From Pelagibacterales bacterium SAG-MED17 (lineage in GTDB: Bacteria; Pseudomonadota; Alphaproteobacteria; Pelagibacterales; Pelagibacteraceae), in the NCBI GenBank assembly GCA_014654115.1, contig JACWDO010000010.1, positions 1 to 36,127 of the forward strand: a DNA stretch of 36,127 bases, read 5' to 3'. This document shows positions 1 to 8,437 of the stretch, piece by piece. The position numbers were made by a program, and so were the translations under genes. The first letter of the stretch is position 1. The number at the start of each line of letters is the position of its first letter. The notes under the pieces are model-generated. The model searched no databases. It saw nothing but the letters and a program-made list of their open reading frames with translations, and was not told where the DNA came from.

Positions 1-1
1 A

Positions 2-793
2 AATAATCCAGTTTTAGAATTTGCATACCAAGGTCCAAAATTAAAATATTTAGGAGATGATATTGTTTTCAATATTACTGGAGATGTTAATTTTAAAATT
101 ATAAGGAAGAATAAAACTTTAAATTTGAATTGTTATGAAAATATTGTTTTAGAAAATAATGATTGCTTAGATATAATATCTACTAACCGATCAGTGTATG
201 GATATTTGTCTATAGGTGGCAAATTTAAAGTAGATTATTATTTAAATAGTTGTTCAACAAATACTAAAGCTAAAATTGGCGCAAATAGCGGAAATAAACT
301 TGAGAAAGGACAAATAATTCAATTAGAAAACATAAAAAAAACCCTTCCAAAAAATAAAATAGAATACTTAAATTCTAAAATTGAAAATATTAGAATAATA
401 AAGGGGCCACATTTCGATTATTTTTCAAAGGATGCAAAAGATTTATTTTTTAATAATGAATTTAATGTAACTAAATTAAGTGACCGTATGGGAACAAGAC
501 TTAAGGGACCAAAAATTAGCAATATTAAAAACACAAATATTAAGTCTGAAGGCTTAGTAAAAGGTGTAATACAGATTACATCAGATGGTGATCCAATAAT
601 AATGCTATCAGATCATGGTACTATAGGAGGCTATCCTAAGATTGGAGTCGTAATAAGTGCTGATTATGACAAACTTGTACAAATACCACCTGGATCAAAA
701 ATTAAGTTTAAGGAAATTAATTTAAAAGATGCGGAAACTACTTTTAAGTTGTATGAGATGGAAACTCAGAATTTGATTTCCAATATTAAATGA
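2..793 (+). CDS. pxpC: 5-oxoprolinase subunit C (biotin-dependent carboxyltransferase family), 5' end off window
   Basis: PxpC works with PxpA and PxpB to hydrolyse 5-oxoproline (pyroglutamate) to glutamate using ATP in the cytoplasm. The frame is open from base 2, upstream of the first ATG at 125, and the early residues (NPVLEF, ITGDV) match the N-terminal part of the family, so the start is outside the window. Family landmarks seen include YGYLSIGG, NSCSTNTKAKIG, IRIIKGPHFDYF, SDRMGTRLKG, a GVIQ...DGDPI segment and GGYPKIG near the C-terminus. Roughly 260 of the usual 300 or so residues are present. Its stop overlaps the start of the next gene (ATGA), so it is co-translated with the EamA transporter. 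pxpB and pxpA would be expected upstream. Confidence 0.88.
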   Translation, partial: NNPVLEFAYQGPKLKYLGDDIVFNITGDVNFKIIRKNKTLNLNCYENIVLENNDCLDIISTNRSVYGYLSIGGKFKVDYYLNSCSTNTKAKIGANSGNKLEKGQIIQLENIKKTLPKNKIEYLNSKIENIRIIKGPHFDYFSKDAKDLFFNNEFNVTKLSDRMGTRLKGPKISNIKNTNIKSEGLVKGVIQITSDGDPIIMLSDHGTIGGYPKIGVVISADYDKLVQIPPGSKIKFKEINLKDAETTFKLYEMETQNLISNIK

Positions 794-1668
794 ATTTTAT
801 TTCGAAACTACCAGGACCATTGTTAATATTTTTTGGTGCATTTTGTCTTAGTTTTGGTGGATTGATTGTAAAGTCTTTTGAGGGATCAACTTTATGGCAA
901 ATTTTATTTTGGAGACAGGTTTTTTTTGTAGCTGTTGTAACTATTTTTTTAATTGTGAATTACAAAAAAGATGTAATTAATAAAATTTATATATCGGGTA
1001 TCCCTGGCTTAATTGGTGGAATTATTTTAGGTATCGGTTTTAGTAGCTATGTTTTTGCTATGTACAATACCACAGTTGCTAATACAAATTTTATAATACA
1101 AACACAAACAATTTTCTTAGCTATATTTGGATATTTCTTTTTAAAAGAAAAAATTTCTAAAATTACTTTAATATCTATTATTTTGGCAATTTCAGGATTA
1201 ATTCTAATGCTTGGAAATACTATTTCAATTGGACAGATGTCTGGAAATCTTGTTGCTTTTGTTATGCCTATTACTTTTGCAACTTTGATTTTAATTGTTA
1301 GAAAATATCCACATGTGGATATGGTGCCTTTACAATTAGTAGCAGGCATAGTTGCAATGATAATAGGTTTTTTAGCTTCATCAAAAATATCTATATCTTT
1401 ACATGATATATTTTTGGCATTTTTATCTGGTACATTTCAAATAGGACTCGGTTTTATTCTTATAACAATTGGTGCACGAAAAACTTTATCAGCAATGGTT
1501 GGCATTATAATGCTTACAGAGGCAATCCTTGGCCCTCTTTGGGCTTGGTTATTTGTAAATGAAAACCCTTCATTTTACGTACTAGTAGGGGGTGGTATTA
1601 TAATTTTTGCAGTATTTCTACAATTTGTCTCAACTTTTACAAAAGAAAATAAATATAATCCCCGATAA
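790..1668 (+). CDS. EamA/DMT-family transporter
   Basis: A 292-residue, very hydrophobic protein with about ten predicted membrane segments in two repeated halves, as usual for EamA (drug/metabolite transporter) proteins. The half-repeat signature around residues 95-125 (NTNFI, then IFGYFFLKEKIS) and the late GPLWAWLFVNENPS segment are typical. The substrate cannot be read from sequence; relatives export amino acids, amines or nucleotide-derived compounds. The start overlaps the pxpC stop and its own stop shares a base with the next ATG, so it sits in one transcript with pxpC and the lipid-modification genes. Transport of a pyroglutamate- or glutamate-related compound is possible from the neighbour but unproven. 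Confidence 0.85.
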   Translation: MNFISKLPGPLLIFFGAFCLSFGGLIVKSFEGSTLWQILFWRQVFFVAVVTIFLIVNYKKDVINKIYISGIPGLIGGIILGIGFSSYVFAMYNTTVANTNFIIQTQTIFLAIFGYFFLKEKISKITLISIILAISGLILMLGNTISIGQMSGNLVAFVMPITFATLILIVRKYPHVDMVPLQLVAGIVAMIIGFLASSKISISLHDIFLAFLSGTFQIGLGFILITIGARKTLSAMVGIIMLTEAILGPLWAWLFVNENPSFYVLVGGGIIIFAVFLQFVSTFTKENKYNPR

Positions 1669-2906
1669 TGAAATTAGCTATTATAGGATCTGGTATATCA
1701 GGTCTAAGTGCAGCATATTATTTATCAAAAAAACATAAAGTAGATTTATTTGAGAAAGAAAATCATTTTGGAGGCCATTCCCATACCATAGATGTTAAAT
1801 TAGAAGATACCTTTGTTCCTGTTGATATAGGTTTTATTGTATTCAATAAAAATACTTATCCAAATTTAATAAATTTTTTTGAAGAGAATGATATTGCTAT
1901 CGAAAAAAGCAATATGTCATTCTCAGTATCAGTGAGGGACTCAAATATAGAATATTGTGGAAAAGGTTTTTCAGGAATTTTTAGCAATAAATCAAACTTA
2001 TTAAATTTAAAATTTTTGAAAATGTTTTTTACTATAATCAGTTTTTATAAACAAAGTGAAAACCAAGACCCAGTTAACGATAATATTACTTTAGGTAGTT
2101 ATTTAGATAATTTAAAATTATCAGAATATTTTATCAAATTCCATATTATCCCCATGGTATCAGCTATATGGTCAATGCCTCCCTACGAGGCAAAACAAAT
2201 GCCGTTGAAATTCTTTTTTAAATTTTTCCAAAATCATGGGTTATTTAAATTAAAGGAACGACCACAATGGTTTACAGTTTCTAAAAGAAGTAGAACTTAT
2301 GTCGATAGAATTCTTAGTAAAATCAGTGGTGAATATTTTAAAAATTATAATATCAATAAAATTAAAAGAATTGGAACAGGAGTTCAAGTTTATTACGGTG
2401 ATAAGAATGAATATTTTACTTACGATAAAGTCGTATTAGCTACACATGCTGACCAAGCTCTTTCTATGATTGAAAACCCTGAAGAAATAGAAAATAAAAT
2501 TTTAAGTAAATTTAAATATAAAACTAATGAGGCAATAGTACATCAGGATAAAAACTATATGCCAAAAAATAAAAATGCTTGGTGTTCATGGAACTCTTCT
2601 ATTGAATCTGAGAATAGCGAAAAAAATTCAATTACATATTGGTTAAATTTATTACAAAATTTAAATACAAGTAAAAATATTTTTCTGACATTAAACCCCT
2701 ACTTAGAGATACCTGAAGATAAAATAATCCGTAAAGTTAAATTCACACACCCTTACTTTGACCAAAATGCAATTAATGGCCAAAAAGATATACACTTAAT
2801 TCAAAATAAAAATAATATTTTATTTTGTGGCAGTTATTTTGGATATGGATTTCATGAAGATGGTATAAAATCATCAATAGATATGATTAAGTATATTAAT
2901 GCTTAA
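1668..2906 (+). CDS. FAD-dependent amine-oxidase-like oxidoreductase of the Cfa/photolyase cluster
   Basis: 412 residues with an N-terminal dinucleotide-binding fold (IIGSGISGLSAA from about residue 4, then FEKENHFGGHSHT), the signature of COG2907-type NAD(P)/FAD oxidoreductases. A C-terminal FCGSYFGYGFHEDGI block near residue 390 closes the FAD site. Relatives nearly always sit beside DUF1365 and a Cfa-like methyltransferase, as here, and are thought to oxidise or desaturate phospholipid acyl chains. One such relative group takes part in furan fatty acid formation in purple bacteria, but I cannot tell from sequence whether this is that enzyme. It overlaps DUF1365 by 8 bases, so the two are translationally coupled. 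Confidence 0.85.
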   Translation: MKLAIIGSGISGLSAAYYLSKKHKVDLFEKENHFGGHSHTIDVKLEDTFVPVDIGFIVFNKNTYPNLINFFEENDIAIEKSNMSFSVSVRDSNIEYCGKGFSGIFSNKSNLLNLKFLKMFFTIISFYKQSENQDPVNDNITLGSYLDNLKLSEYFIKFHIIPMVSAIWSMPPYEAKQMPLKFFFKFFQNHGLFKLKERPQWFTVSKRSRTYVDRILSKISGEYFKNYNINKIKRIGTGVQVYYGDKNEYFTYDKVVLATHADQALSMIENPEEIENKILSKFKYKTNEAIVHQDKNYMPKNKNAWCSWNSSIESENSEKNSITYWLNLLQNLNTSKNIFLTLNPYLEIPEDKIIRKVKFTHPYFDQNAINGQKDIHLIQNKNNILFCGSYFGYGFHEDGIKSSIDMIKYINA

Positions 2907-3672
2907 AAACTCGAAGATATACGAAGGAAAAGTAATACACAGGAGATTTAAACCCAAAAATCACTACTTTAAATATAGAGTTTTTTCCTTGTTGATAGAT
3001 TTAGACGATTTAAATGAAATTGACGATAAAATTAAATTATTCTCATATAACAAATTCAATATCATTAGTTTTTTTGACAAAGATCATGGAGATCGAGATG
3101 GAACATCATTAAAAAAATGGGTAAAAAAAAAATTAGAAAATATTGGTATTAATAATAAAGAAATTAAAATCAAATTATTCTGTTATCCAAGAATTTTAGG
3201 ATATGTCTTTAATCCCTTAAGTGTTTTTTTTATATATGATAAATTTGATAAGATAATTTCTATATTTTATGAGGTTAAAAACACATTTGGCGAGCAACAT
3301 ACATATATTTTTAAAGTTGAAGACAATGAAACGTTAAGAAATAGTTGTCAAAAAAAATTCCACGTATCACCCTTCATAGAAATGGAGTGTAATTATAAAT
3401 TTAGAGTAAATAAACCTGCTGATAAAATATCAGTAATAATTGATCAGTCAGATAAAGATGGCAAACTTTTATTTGCGTCTCAAGATGGAACTGTAAAAGA
3501 ATTAAGTAATAAAAATTTACTGATTTCCTACGTTTTGCACCCTTTAATGACATTTAAAGTTATTGTCGCAATCCACTATGAGGCATTTAAATTGTGGTTA
3601 AAAGGAATAAAGTTCATTAAAAAAAAAATAAATATTAAGAATAATAGCTCGGTAGAAAAAAGTGAATTTTAA
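2899..3672 (+). CDS. DUF1365 family protein
   Basis: 257 residues matching DUF1365: an opening IYEGKVIHRRFKPKNHYFKY motif, DHGDRDG near residue 68, RILGYVFNPLSVFF near 98 and FHVSPF around 153. The family has no established biochemical activity but is almost always found between the FAD oxidoreductase and the Cfa-like methyltransferase, implying a role in the same acyl-chain modification. The basic C-terminal tail with one hydrophobic stretch suggests peripheral membrane attachment. It overlaps genes on both sides (8 and 11 bases), giving a tightly coupled three-gene core. Confidence 0.85.
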   Translation: MLKNSKIYEGKVIHRRFKPKNHYFKYRVFSLLIDLDDLNEIDDKIKLFSYNKFNIISFFDKDHGDRDGTSLKKWVKKKLENIGINNKEIKIKLFCYPRILGYVFNPLSVFFIYDKFDKIISIFYEVKNTFGEQHTYIFKVEDNETLRNSCQKKFHVSPFIEMECNYKFRVNKPADKISVIIDQSDKDGKLLFASQDGTVKELSNKNLLISYVLHPLMTFKVIVAIHYEAFKLWLKGIKFIKKKINIKNNSSVEKSEF

Positions 3673-4834
3673 TAAATTATCAGACAAAATTGTCTTTAAC
3701 TCACTAAAATTTATTAAACATGGAAATTTAAAAATTACAAACCATGATGGAAAAGAATATACTTTTGGAAATAGTAGTGAAAAATTATATGCTGATTTAA
3801 AAATAATTAAGCCTGGATTTACCTTCAAAATAATCAAAAATGGAAGTGTAGGCCTTGCCGAAGCTTATATGGAGAATTATTTTGAGACAAATAATTTAAC
3901 TAGTCTTATAGAACTTGCTGCAAAAAATATTAAAATAGTACATAAGTTCTCAGGTTCTTTTGACCTTGCAGTATTTAACAAAATCAAAAGTTTTTTTATA
4001 AAAAATAATAAATCTAGAAGTAAAGAAAATATTAGAAGGCATTATGATTTAGGAAATGAATTTTTCTCATTATGGCTTGATAAAACCTTAACTTATTCAA
4101 GTGCAATTTTTGATGATAGTAATGATTTAGAAAAAGCTCAGTTAAATAAATATAAAAAACTTTCAAGTCTTGTTAAGCCCAAAACTGGAGACAAGATGCT
4201 TGAAATTGGGTGTGGCTGGGGAGGTTTTGCAGAATATATTGGTAAAAATTATGATGTAAAGCTGGATTGTATAACCATTTCTAAAAAGCAGTATGAATAT
4301 TCAAAAGATAGAATTCACAAGAAGGGCCTGAACGAGAAAATTAATATACAAATGTTAGATTTTAGAGATGTTAAAAATAACTATAATTCAATAGCTTCGA
4401 TAGAAATGATAGAAGCTGTTGGGCAAAGTTATTTAAAAAACTATTTTACCACCATTAAAGAGAACTTAGTTGATGGTGGAACTGCAGCTATACAATCAAT
4501 TACTATAGATGATGGTATTTATGATAGATATAAAAGTAAGACTGATTTTATCCAAAAATATATTTTTCCTGGTGGTTTTTTACCCAGTAAAAATGAGTTA
4601 GTAAATCTTGCAAACCAATCTGGCCTTAAATTTGAGAAATGTAATTCTTATGGAGACCATTACTCAAATACACTGAATATCTGGAGAGAAGAATTCTTTA
4701 AAAAATGGGATCAAATTTCATCTCAAGGCTTTGATAATACTTTTAAGAGAATGTGGAATTTTTATTTATCTTACTGTGAAGCAGGATTTAAATCTAAAAA
4801 TATAGACTTGATTCAATTTGCTCTTCAAAAATAA
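3662..4834 (+). CDS. Cyclopropane-fatty-acid-synthase-like SAM methyltransferase
   Basis: 390 residues, GTG start inside the end of DUF1365. The C-terminal two thirds are a Cfa-type methyltransferase: RRHYDLGNEFF at 126-136, LTYSSAIF at 143-150, the SAM loop LEIGCGWGGF at 180-189, EMIEAVG at 248-254, YIFPGGFLPS at 300-309 and a terminal YCEAGF. These enzymes add a SAM-derived methylene or methyl group to double bonds of membrane phospholipid acyl chains. The residue in the position I align with the E. coli Cfa active-site His (His266) is Gln278 in a GTAAIQSITI context, which fits the cluster-associated methyltransferases better than true cyclopropane synthases. The product could therefore be a methyl-branched acyl chain; this needs an alignment or lipid analysis. 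Confidence 0.85.
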   Translation: MNFNKLSDKIVFNSLKFIKHGNLKITNHDGKEYTFGNSSEKLYADLKIIKPGFTFKIIKNGSVGLAEAYMENYFETNNLTSLIELAAKNIKIVHKFSGSFDLAVFNKIKSFFIKNNKSRSKENIRRHYDLGNEFFSLWLDKTLTYSSAIFDDSNDLEKAQLNKYKKLSSLVKPKTGDKMLEIGCGWGGFAEYIGKNYDVKLDCITISKKQYEYSKDRIHKKGLNEKINIQMLDFRDVKNNYNSIASIEMIEAVGQSYLKNYFTTIKENLVDGGTAAIQSITIDDGIYDRYKSKTDFIQKYIFPGGFLPSKNELVNLANQSGLKFEKCNSYGDHYSNTLNIWREEFFKKWDQISSQGFDNTFKRMWNFYLSYCEAGFKSKNIDLIQFALQK

Positions 4835-4842
4835 ATAACCAT

Positions 4843-5379
4843 ATGAAAATAAAATATTTTTTATTGATAATAATCACAGTATTGATTACAAGTTGTTCAT
4901 CAAACCAAGCGATGAAACCAGAAGATTTTAAAAACCAAAAACCAAGATTAATAATAGAAGAGTATTTATCTGGAAATGTAAAAGCATGGGGAATTTTACA
5001 AAATAGATCAGGTAAAGTGACAAGACAATTTTCTGCAGATTTAAATGGAAAGTGGGATGGCAAACAATTAATACTTGATGAGAAGTTTGTTTGGAACGAT
5101 GGAGAAATACAAAATAGACAATGGACAATTAATAAAATTGATGAACATAATTATGACGGTACTGCTGGAGATGTAGTTGGAACAGCAAAAGGTTTCTCAT
5201 ATGGTCCTGCATTTAAATTTGAATACGTTCTTCTAGTTCCAGTTAAGGGAAAAGAAATGAAAATAACTTTTGATGATTGGATTTTCATGCAAGATGAGAG
5301 AGTAGCAATTAATAGAGCAAAAATGACAAAGTTCGGTATTAAAGTTGCAGAATTAACTGTAATGTTTGTTAAAGATTAA
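4843..5379 (+). CDS. DUF3833 family lipoprotein
   Basis: 178 residues with a lipoprotein signal peptide: a hydrophobic stretch ending in the lipobox ITSC, with Cys18 as the lipidated residue, followed by SSNQ (no Asp at +2, so outer-membrane sorting is plausible). The mature part carries DUF3833 landmarks LIIEEYLSGNVKAWGI, KWDGKQLILDE, and DDWIFMQDERVAINRAKMTKFG. The family has a lipocalin-like look and travels with Cfa-type clusters, so it may bind or move modified lipids; this is inference. It begins 8 bases after the methyltransferase stop and is the last gene of the plus-strand run. Confidence 0.85.
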   Translation: MKIKYFLLIIITVLITSCSSNQAMKPEDFKNQKPRLIIEEYLSGNVKAWGILQNRSGKVTRQFSADLNGKWDGKQLILDEKFVWNDGEIQNRQWTINKIDEHNYDGTAGDVVGTAKGFSYGPAFKFEYVLLVPVKGKEMKITFDDWIFMQDERVAINRAKMTKFGIKVAELTVMFVKD

Positions 5380-5381
5380 AT

Positions 5382-6140
5382 TTATTTTTTTTGAAGCTTC
5401 GTCATTTTTCTTATCAAATATAAGTAGATCCCATTTGGCAAAATCTTAAAAAATTTTAATATTAAAAATAAGCTTCTAGGAAAAGCTATTTCAAATGAAT
5501 TTTTATTTATTAAGCCATCATAAATCTGTTCAGCCGCATATTGTGTAGTTTTTAAAAATGGCATTTTAAATGTGTTTTTATCCGTTAATCTTGTTTTGAT
5601 AAACCCAGGACTGACCAGACAAACGCGAACATCATATCTTTCAAAATCAAGATATAAACTTTCTGCTAAATTTATTAGAGCAGCTTTTGCCGGGCCATAG
5701 GCAGTTGAATTTGGCAATCCTCTGTATCCTGCAGTAGAAGATACAATAGATATTACTCCTTGCCTTTTTTCTTTGTAATATTTTTCAACAGCTTTAATAC
5801 AATTTACGGTTCCAATATAATTTACATTTGTAACATCAATTATATTCTGAAGATCAAAATCCTTCTCTTTTTCAGGCTCATAAATTGCAGTAGAAAAAAA
5901 ACAAATATCAACCTTATTGTATTTCTCCACAATAGTTTTAAAAACTGAATTACATTCTTCATAATCAACGATATCTAATTTCAAATAATCAATATTTTCA
6001 TTATTATCTGAAATATCTTTTAAAACTTCTTCACGTCTTGATGATATGATTACCTGCCATCCTTTATTTGCAAACTTTAATGCAACTGCTTTTCCTATTC
6101 CACTGCTTCCGCCAGTTATCCAAATTACTTTTTTCATCAA
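5382..6140 (-). CDS. Short-chain dehydrogenase/reductase
   Basis: 252 residues, classical SDR. The cofactor loop TGGSSGIG is at 9-16, and the catalytic set is intact: Ser135, Tyr148 and Lys152 (S-x12-Y-x3-K), followed by the PG motif in LVSPGFIKT. The Arg-rich SSRREE after the second strand suggests NADP preference. The C-terminus is hydrophobic and basic, which could anchor it to the membrane. It converges with the DUF3833 gene, two bases apart. An SDR is a frequent member of Cfa/photolyase clusters, so a lipid-derived carbonyl is a reasonable guess for its substrate, but specificity is not readable. Confidence 0.85.
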   Translation of the reverse strand: MMKKVIWITGGSSGIGKAVALKFANKGWQVIISSRREEVLKDISDNNENIDYLKLDIVDYEECNSVFKTIVEKYNKVDICFFSTAIYEPEKEKDFDLQNIIDVTNVNYIGTVNCIKAVEKYYKEKRQGVISIVSSTAGYRGLPNSTAYGPAKAALINLAESLYLDFERYDVRVCLVSPGFIKTRLTDKNTFKMPFLKTTQYAAEQIYDGLINKNSFEIAFPRSLFLILKFFKILPNGIYLYLIRKMTKLQKK

Positions 6141-6168
6141 TTTTTCATTGTTTTATTACATAAATACC

Positions 6169-6183
6169 TGTCGACATGCGACA
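6169..6183. promoter_or_regulatory. Short inverted repeat in divergent promoter region
   Basis: TGTCG-ACATG-CGACA lies in the 85-base divergent gap between the SDR and the small membrane protein gene. It is a perfect 5-base dyad with a 5-base loop and stands out as GC-rich in an AT-rich gap. It could be an operator for both genes. It is short, so chance is not excluded. Confidence 0.3.
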
Positions 6184-6225
6184 AGAATTGAATAGTATTA
6201 ATTATATTGGGAACTATATCAAGCT

Positions 6226-6468
6226 ATGTTCAAAATTATAATCATATATGAGCTAATTTTCGTCGCGTTTTGGAATATTTTATATTATTCAAATTCAGGA
6301 GTAGAGAATTGGTTCCAAGAGAAAATTTTAACAGCTATCTTTGTATTCTTATCAACAATGGCGTTAGGGTTAACTTTAATGTACGTAATTTATTACAGCT
6401 TAAAGATAACTGGATTATCTAAAATTTTAAAATCATTGAAAGATCCTAGGAAAAATAAAACACAATAA
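6226..6468 (+). CDS. Small two-helix membrane protein, unknown function
   Basis: 80 residues with two predicted membrane helices (about 3-20 and 35-60) and a basic C-terminal tail (KILKSLKDPRKNK). No family is recognised. It is transcribed away from the SDR and its stop codon abuts, tail to tail, the stop of the DUF2256 gene on the other strand. Position inside the lipid/photolyase cluster hints at a membrane role. Coding status rests on length, hydrophobic pattern and tight packing only. Confidence 0.5.
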   Translation: MFKIIIIYELIFVAFWNILYYSNSGVENWFQEKILTAIFVFLSTMALGLTLMYVIYYSLKITGLSKILKSLKDPRKNKTQ

Positions 6469-6597
6469 TTAATTGTTCGAAGAGCACCTTTTTGAACAGT
6501 ACTTAACTTTATCCCAATTTAACTTCCATTTTTTTCTCCAGGAAAAGGGTTTACTACAAACTTTACATATTTTAGTTGGTAAATTTTGCTTCTTCAT
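6469..6597 (-). CDS. DUF2256 zinc-ribbon-like mini protein
   Basis: A 42-residue gene. Translation gives a protein with Cys11-x2-Cys14 and Cys34-x3-Cys38 around the block PFSWRKKWKLNWDKVKYCSK, the hallmark of DUF2256, with the usual NLPTKIC opening. The four cysteines probably bind zinc. Members of this family are commonly encoded beside or fused to cryptochrome/photolyase proteins, and here the start overlaps the stop of the DCC gene (ATGA), placing it as the third gene of the photolyase operon. Function is unknown. A hydrophobic reading frame on the opposite strand (6473-6667) is a shadow of this gene. Confidence 0.88.
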   Translation of the reverse strand: MKKQNLPTKICKVCSKPFSWRKKWKLNWDKVKYCSKRCSSNN

Positions 6598-6944
6598 TTT
6601 AATTGCTTCCTATTTTTTAAGAATAAAAAAAATGCAGCAATTTCATATAAATAATGAAATATTATAAAAAAAGGTTTTATTGAAAAAATTTTTGATAAAA
6701 ATTTGTATTTTGGTATTTTTGACCAAATAATAATGAATGCTTTGGCGCCACCTATTACCTCACCATCACTTATTACATGCAATCTTCTTAATAATTCTTT
6801 TTGAGATTTAGATGTCATTTTAATAGCTTCTTCATTATTAGTTATGTCTACCCACTCTAAATCACTATTAGAAATTTTTTTATAATGATTAATTTCCATT
6901 CTGCAAATATTACATGAATCGTTAAAATAAACTCTAATTGACAT
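6594..6944 (-). CDS. DCC-family thiol-disulfide oxidoreductase (DUF393)
   Basis: 116 residues. The N-terminal VYFNDSCNICRME motif carries the Asp9-x-Cys11-x2-Cys14 signature that names the DCC family, a thioredoxin-like fold. A second family element, the GGAKAFI segment near residue 65, and a hydrophobic C-terminal part (YLYEIAAFFLFL) are also present. It overlaps the photolyase gene by 11 bases and the DUF2256 gene by 4, so the three are one translation-coupled operon. DCC proteins recur in photolyase and Cfa neighbourhoods, suggesting redox support for light or oxidative-stress defence; the partner is unknown. Confidence 0.85.
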   Translation of the reverse strand: MSIRVYFNDSCNICRMEINHYKKISNSDLEWVDITNNEEAIKMTSKSQKELLRRLHVISDGEVIGGAKAFIIIWSKIPKYKFLSKIFSIKPFFIIFHYLYEIAAFFLFLKNRKQLK

Positions 6945-8427
6945 AAGTGTTTCTTTTAATAAATTTATCAGCTTCTGATAATATTAATTTTTTTCTATCT
7001 TTCATTTTATCAAAAATTCGTACCATCATAGATAATCTTGGATTTTTTAGAAAAAATTGCCTATTCCTATTAATAAAGCGCCAGTATAGACCATCCATAA
7101 TTTGACACCAATCACCTTTCTTAAAATCCATCATTTTCATAAAGTAACTTGATCCACATATATATGGTTTAGTGGCAAAAATTCCACCATCACTAAACAA
7201 TCCCATGCCATAAACATTTGGAACCATAACCCAATCGGAAGAATCCACAAACATCTCCATAAACCATTTGTAGACTAATTTAGGTTCAATCTCACATAAG
7301 TTCATAATATTAGATAATATCATTAATCTTTCTATATGATGAGACCAACCAAATTTGTCAGCATTTTGAATTGCATGATCTAAAGGATTTAAGCCAGTTG
7401 AACCACTATAAAATGAGTCTTTCATTTTTCTGTTATGTTTAAAAAAATTATTAGTTTCCATTTCCCTACTATAATTTTGATAAATACCACGCATAAACTC
7501 ACGCCACCCAATTAGTTGCCTAATATATCCTTCTAGAGAGTTTAATCTAACACCCTTAACGTTATGATATCTTATTATTTTATGGATTATTATATCAGGT
7601 GTTAATAAACCCAAATTTATATATGGACTAAGTGCACTATGAAATAATATATTATTATTTTGATCTACAGCATCCTCGTAATCTCCAAATAGATTTAATT
7701 TATCTTTTATAAAAAAGTCTAATAATTTCAAAATTTCTTTATATTCAGTGGCAAACCAAAAATTTTTTGTATCTCCAGGGTGCTTATCAAATAATTTTTG
7801 AATTATAGGTTTTAAATCTTTTGTGTGATTAGTTTCCTTTATGATAGGAAACTTTGGTATTGAGATATTTTTTGGTAATTTTTTTCTATTATCCTCGTCA
7901 AAACTCCATTTTCCTCCCTCAGGAGAACCATCTTTATTTAACAAAATATTTAGTCTTTCACGTTTTTCTTTATAATATCTTGCCATGAAAGGTTTTTTGG
8001 TTTTAGATAAATAATTTTTAAAGTCTTCTCGATTGTCCAAGAACATAGGAGATCGAATAATATTCCACTTTATGTTTTGCTTTTTCAAATAATTTTTTAT
8101 CTTAGTTTCAAAAAATTTATCTTCTATCTCAAAACTTGTTATTTCTTTTATTTTGTTTGCATTTAATACTTTCTCTAATTTTTTTGTATAGTCTTTTTTA
8201 AAATCAGAAGAATCAATTTTTGAATAATTTAACTTAAAATTGGTTTCCTTCAATTTGTCCGCATAAGATCTCATTGAAGATAAAAATAATAGAATTTTTA
8301 ATTTATGATGTCTTTCATATGTGCATAATTGGTAGTCTTCTGACATAAAAAAGAGGTGGTCTTTTTTGAAGCGGTCGAGGTTTTTTAATGGAAATAACTG
8401 ATTTCCAAGTATAAAAAATAATTTCAT
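6934..8427 (-). CDS. Cryptochrome/photolyase-related protein (bacterial PhrB/DPRP type)
   Basis: 497 residues, the length of the deoxyribodipyrimidine-photolyase-related (FeS-BCP) family, which repairs (6-4) DNA lesions in light using FAD. The N-terminal MKLFFILGNQLFP, the IGWREFMRGIYQ block, HHIERLMILSN, DWVMVPNVYGMGLFSDGG and GLYWRFI are family landmarks. Iron-sulfur members have four Cys ligands; in the corresponding C-terminal region I see only Cys378, Cys424 and Cys441, and the CxxC loop between KPYICG and LYW is shortened to DFKKGDWC. The cluster may be absent or reorganised. The start lies only 10 bases from the divergent SDR start, so promoter elements must overlap coding sequence. 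Confidence 0.88.
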   Translation of the reverse strand: MKLFFILGNQLFPLKNLDRFKKDHLFFMSEDYQLCTYERHHKLKILLFLSSMRSYADKLKETNFKLNYSKIDSSDFKKDYTKKLEKVLNANKIKEITSFEIEDKFFETKIKNYLKKQNIKWNIIRSPMFLDNREDFKNYLSKTKKPFMARYYKEKRERLNILLNKDGSPEGGKWSFDEDNRKKLPKNISIPKFPIIKETNHTKDLKPIIQKLFDKHPGDTKNFWFATEYKEILKLLDFFIKDKLNLFGDYEDAVDQNNNILFHSALSPYINLGLLTPDIIIHKIIRYHNVKGVRLNSLEGYIRQLIGWREFMRGIYQNYSREMETNNFFKHNRKMKDSFYSGSTGLNPLDHAIQNADKFGWSHHIERLMILSNIMNLCEIEPKLVYKWFMEMFVDSSDWVMVPNVYGMGLFSDGGIFATKPYICGSSYFMKMMDFKKGDWCQIMDGLYWRFINRNRQFFLKNPRLSMMVRIFDKMKDRKKLILSEADKFIKRNTYVN

Positions 8428-8437
8428 TAATTATTAT

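Noticed and set aside
6206-6228. ECF-sigma type -35 (GGGAACT) before the small membrane protein gene
   Set aside because: It lies only about 15 bases from the ATG, too close to act as a -35 element for this gene.
6473-6667. A 64-codon hydrophobic plus-strand frame
   Set aside because: It is antisense to the DUF2256 gene, whose Cys motif and family match are far stronger, and it would begin with TTG without a ribosome site.
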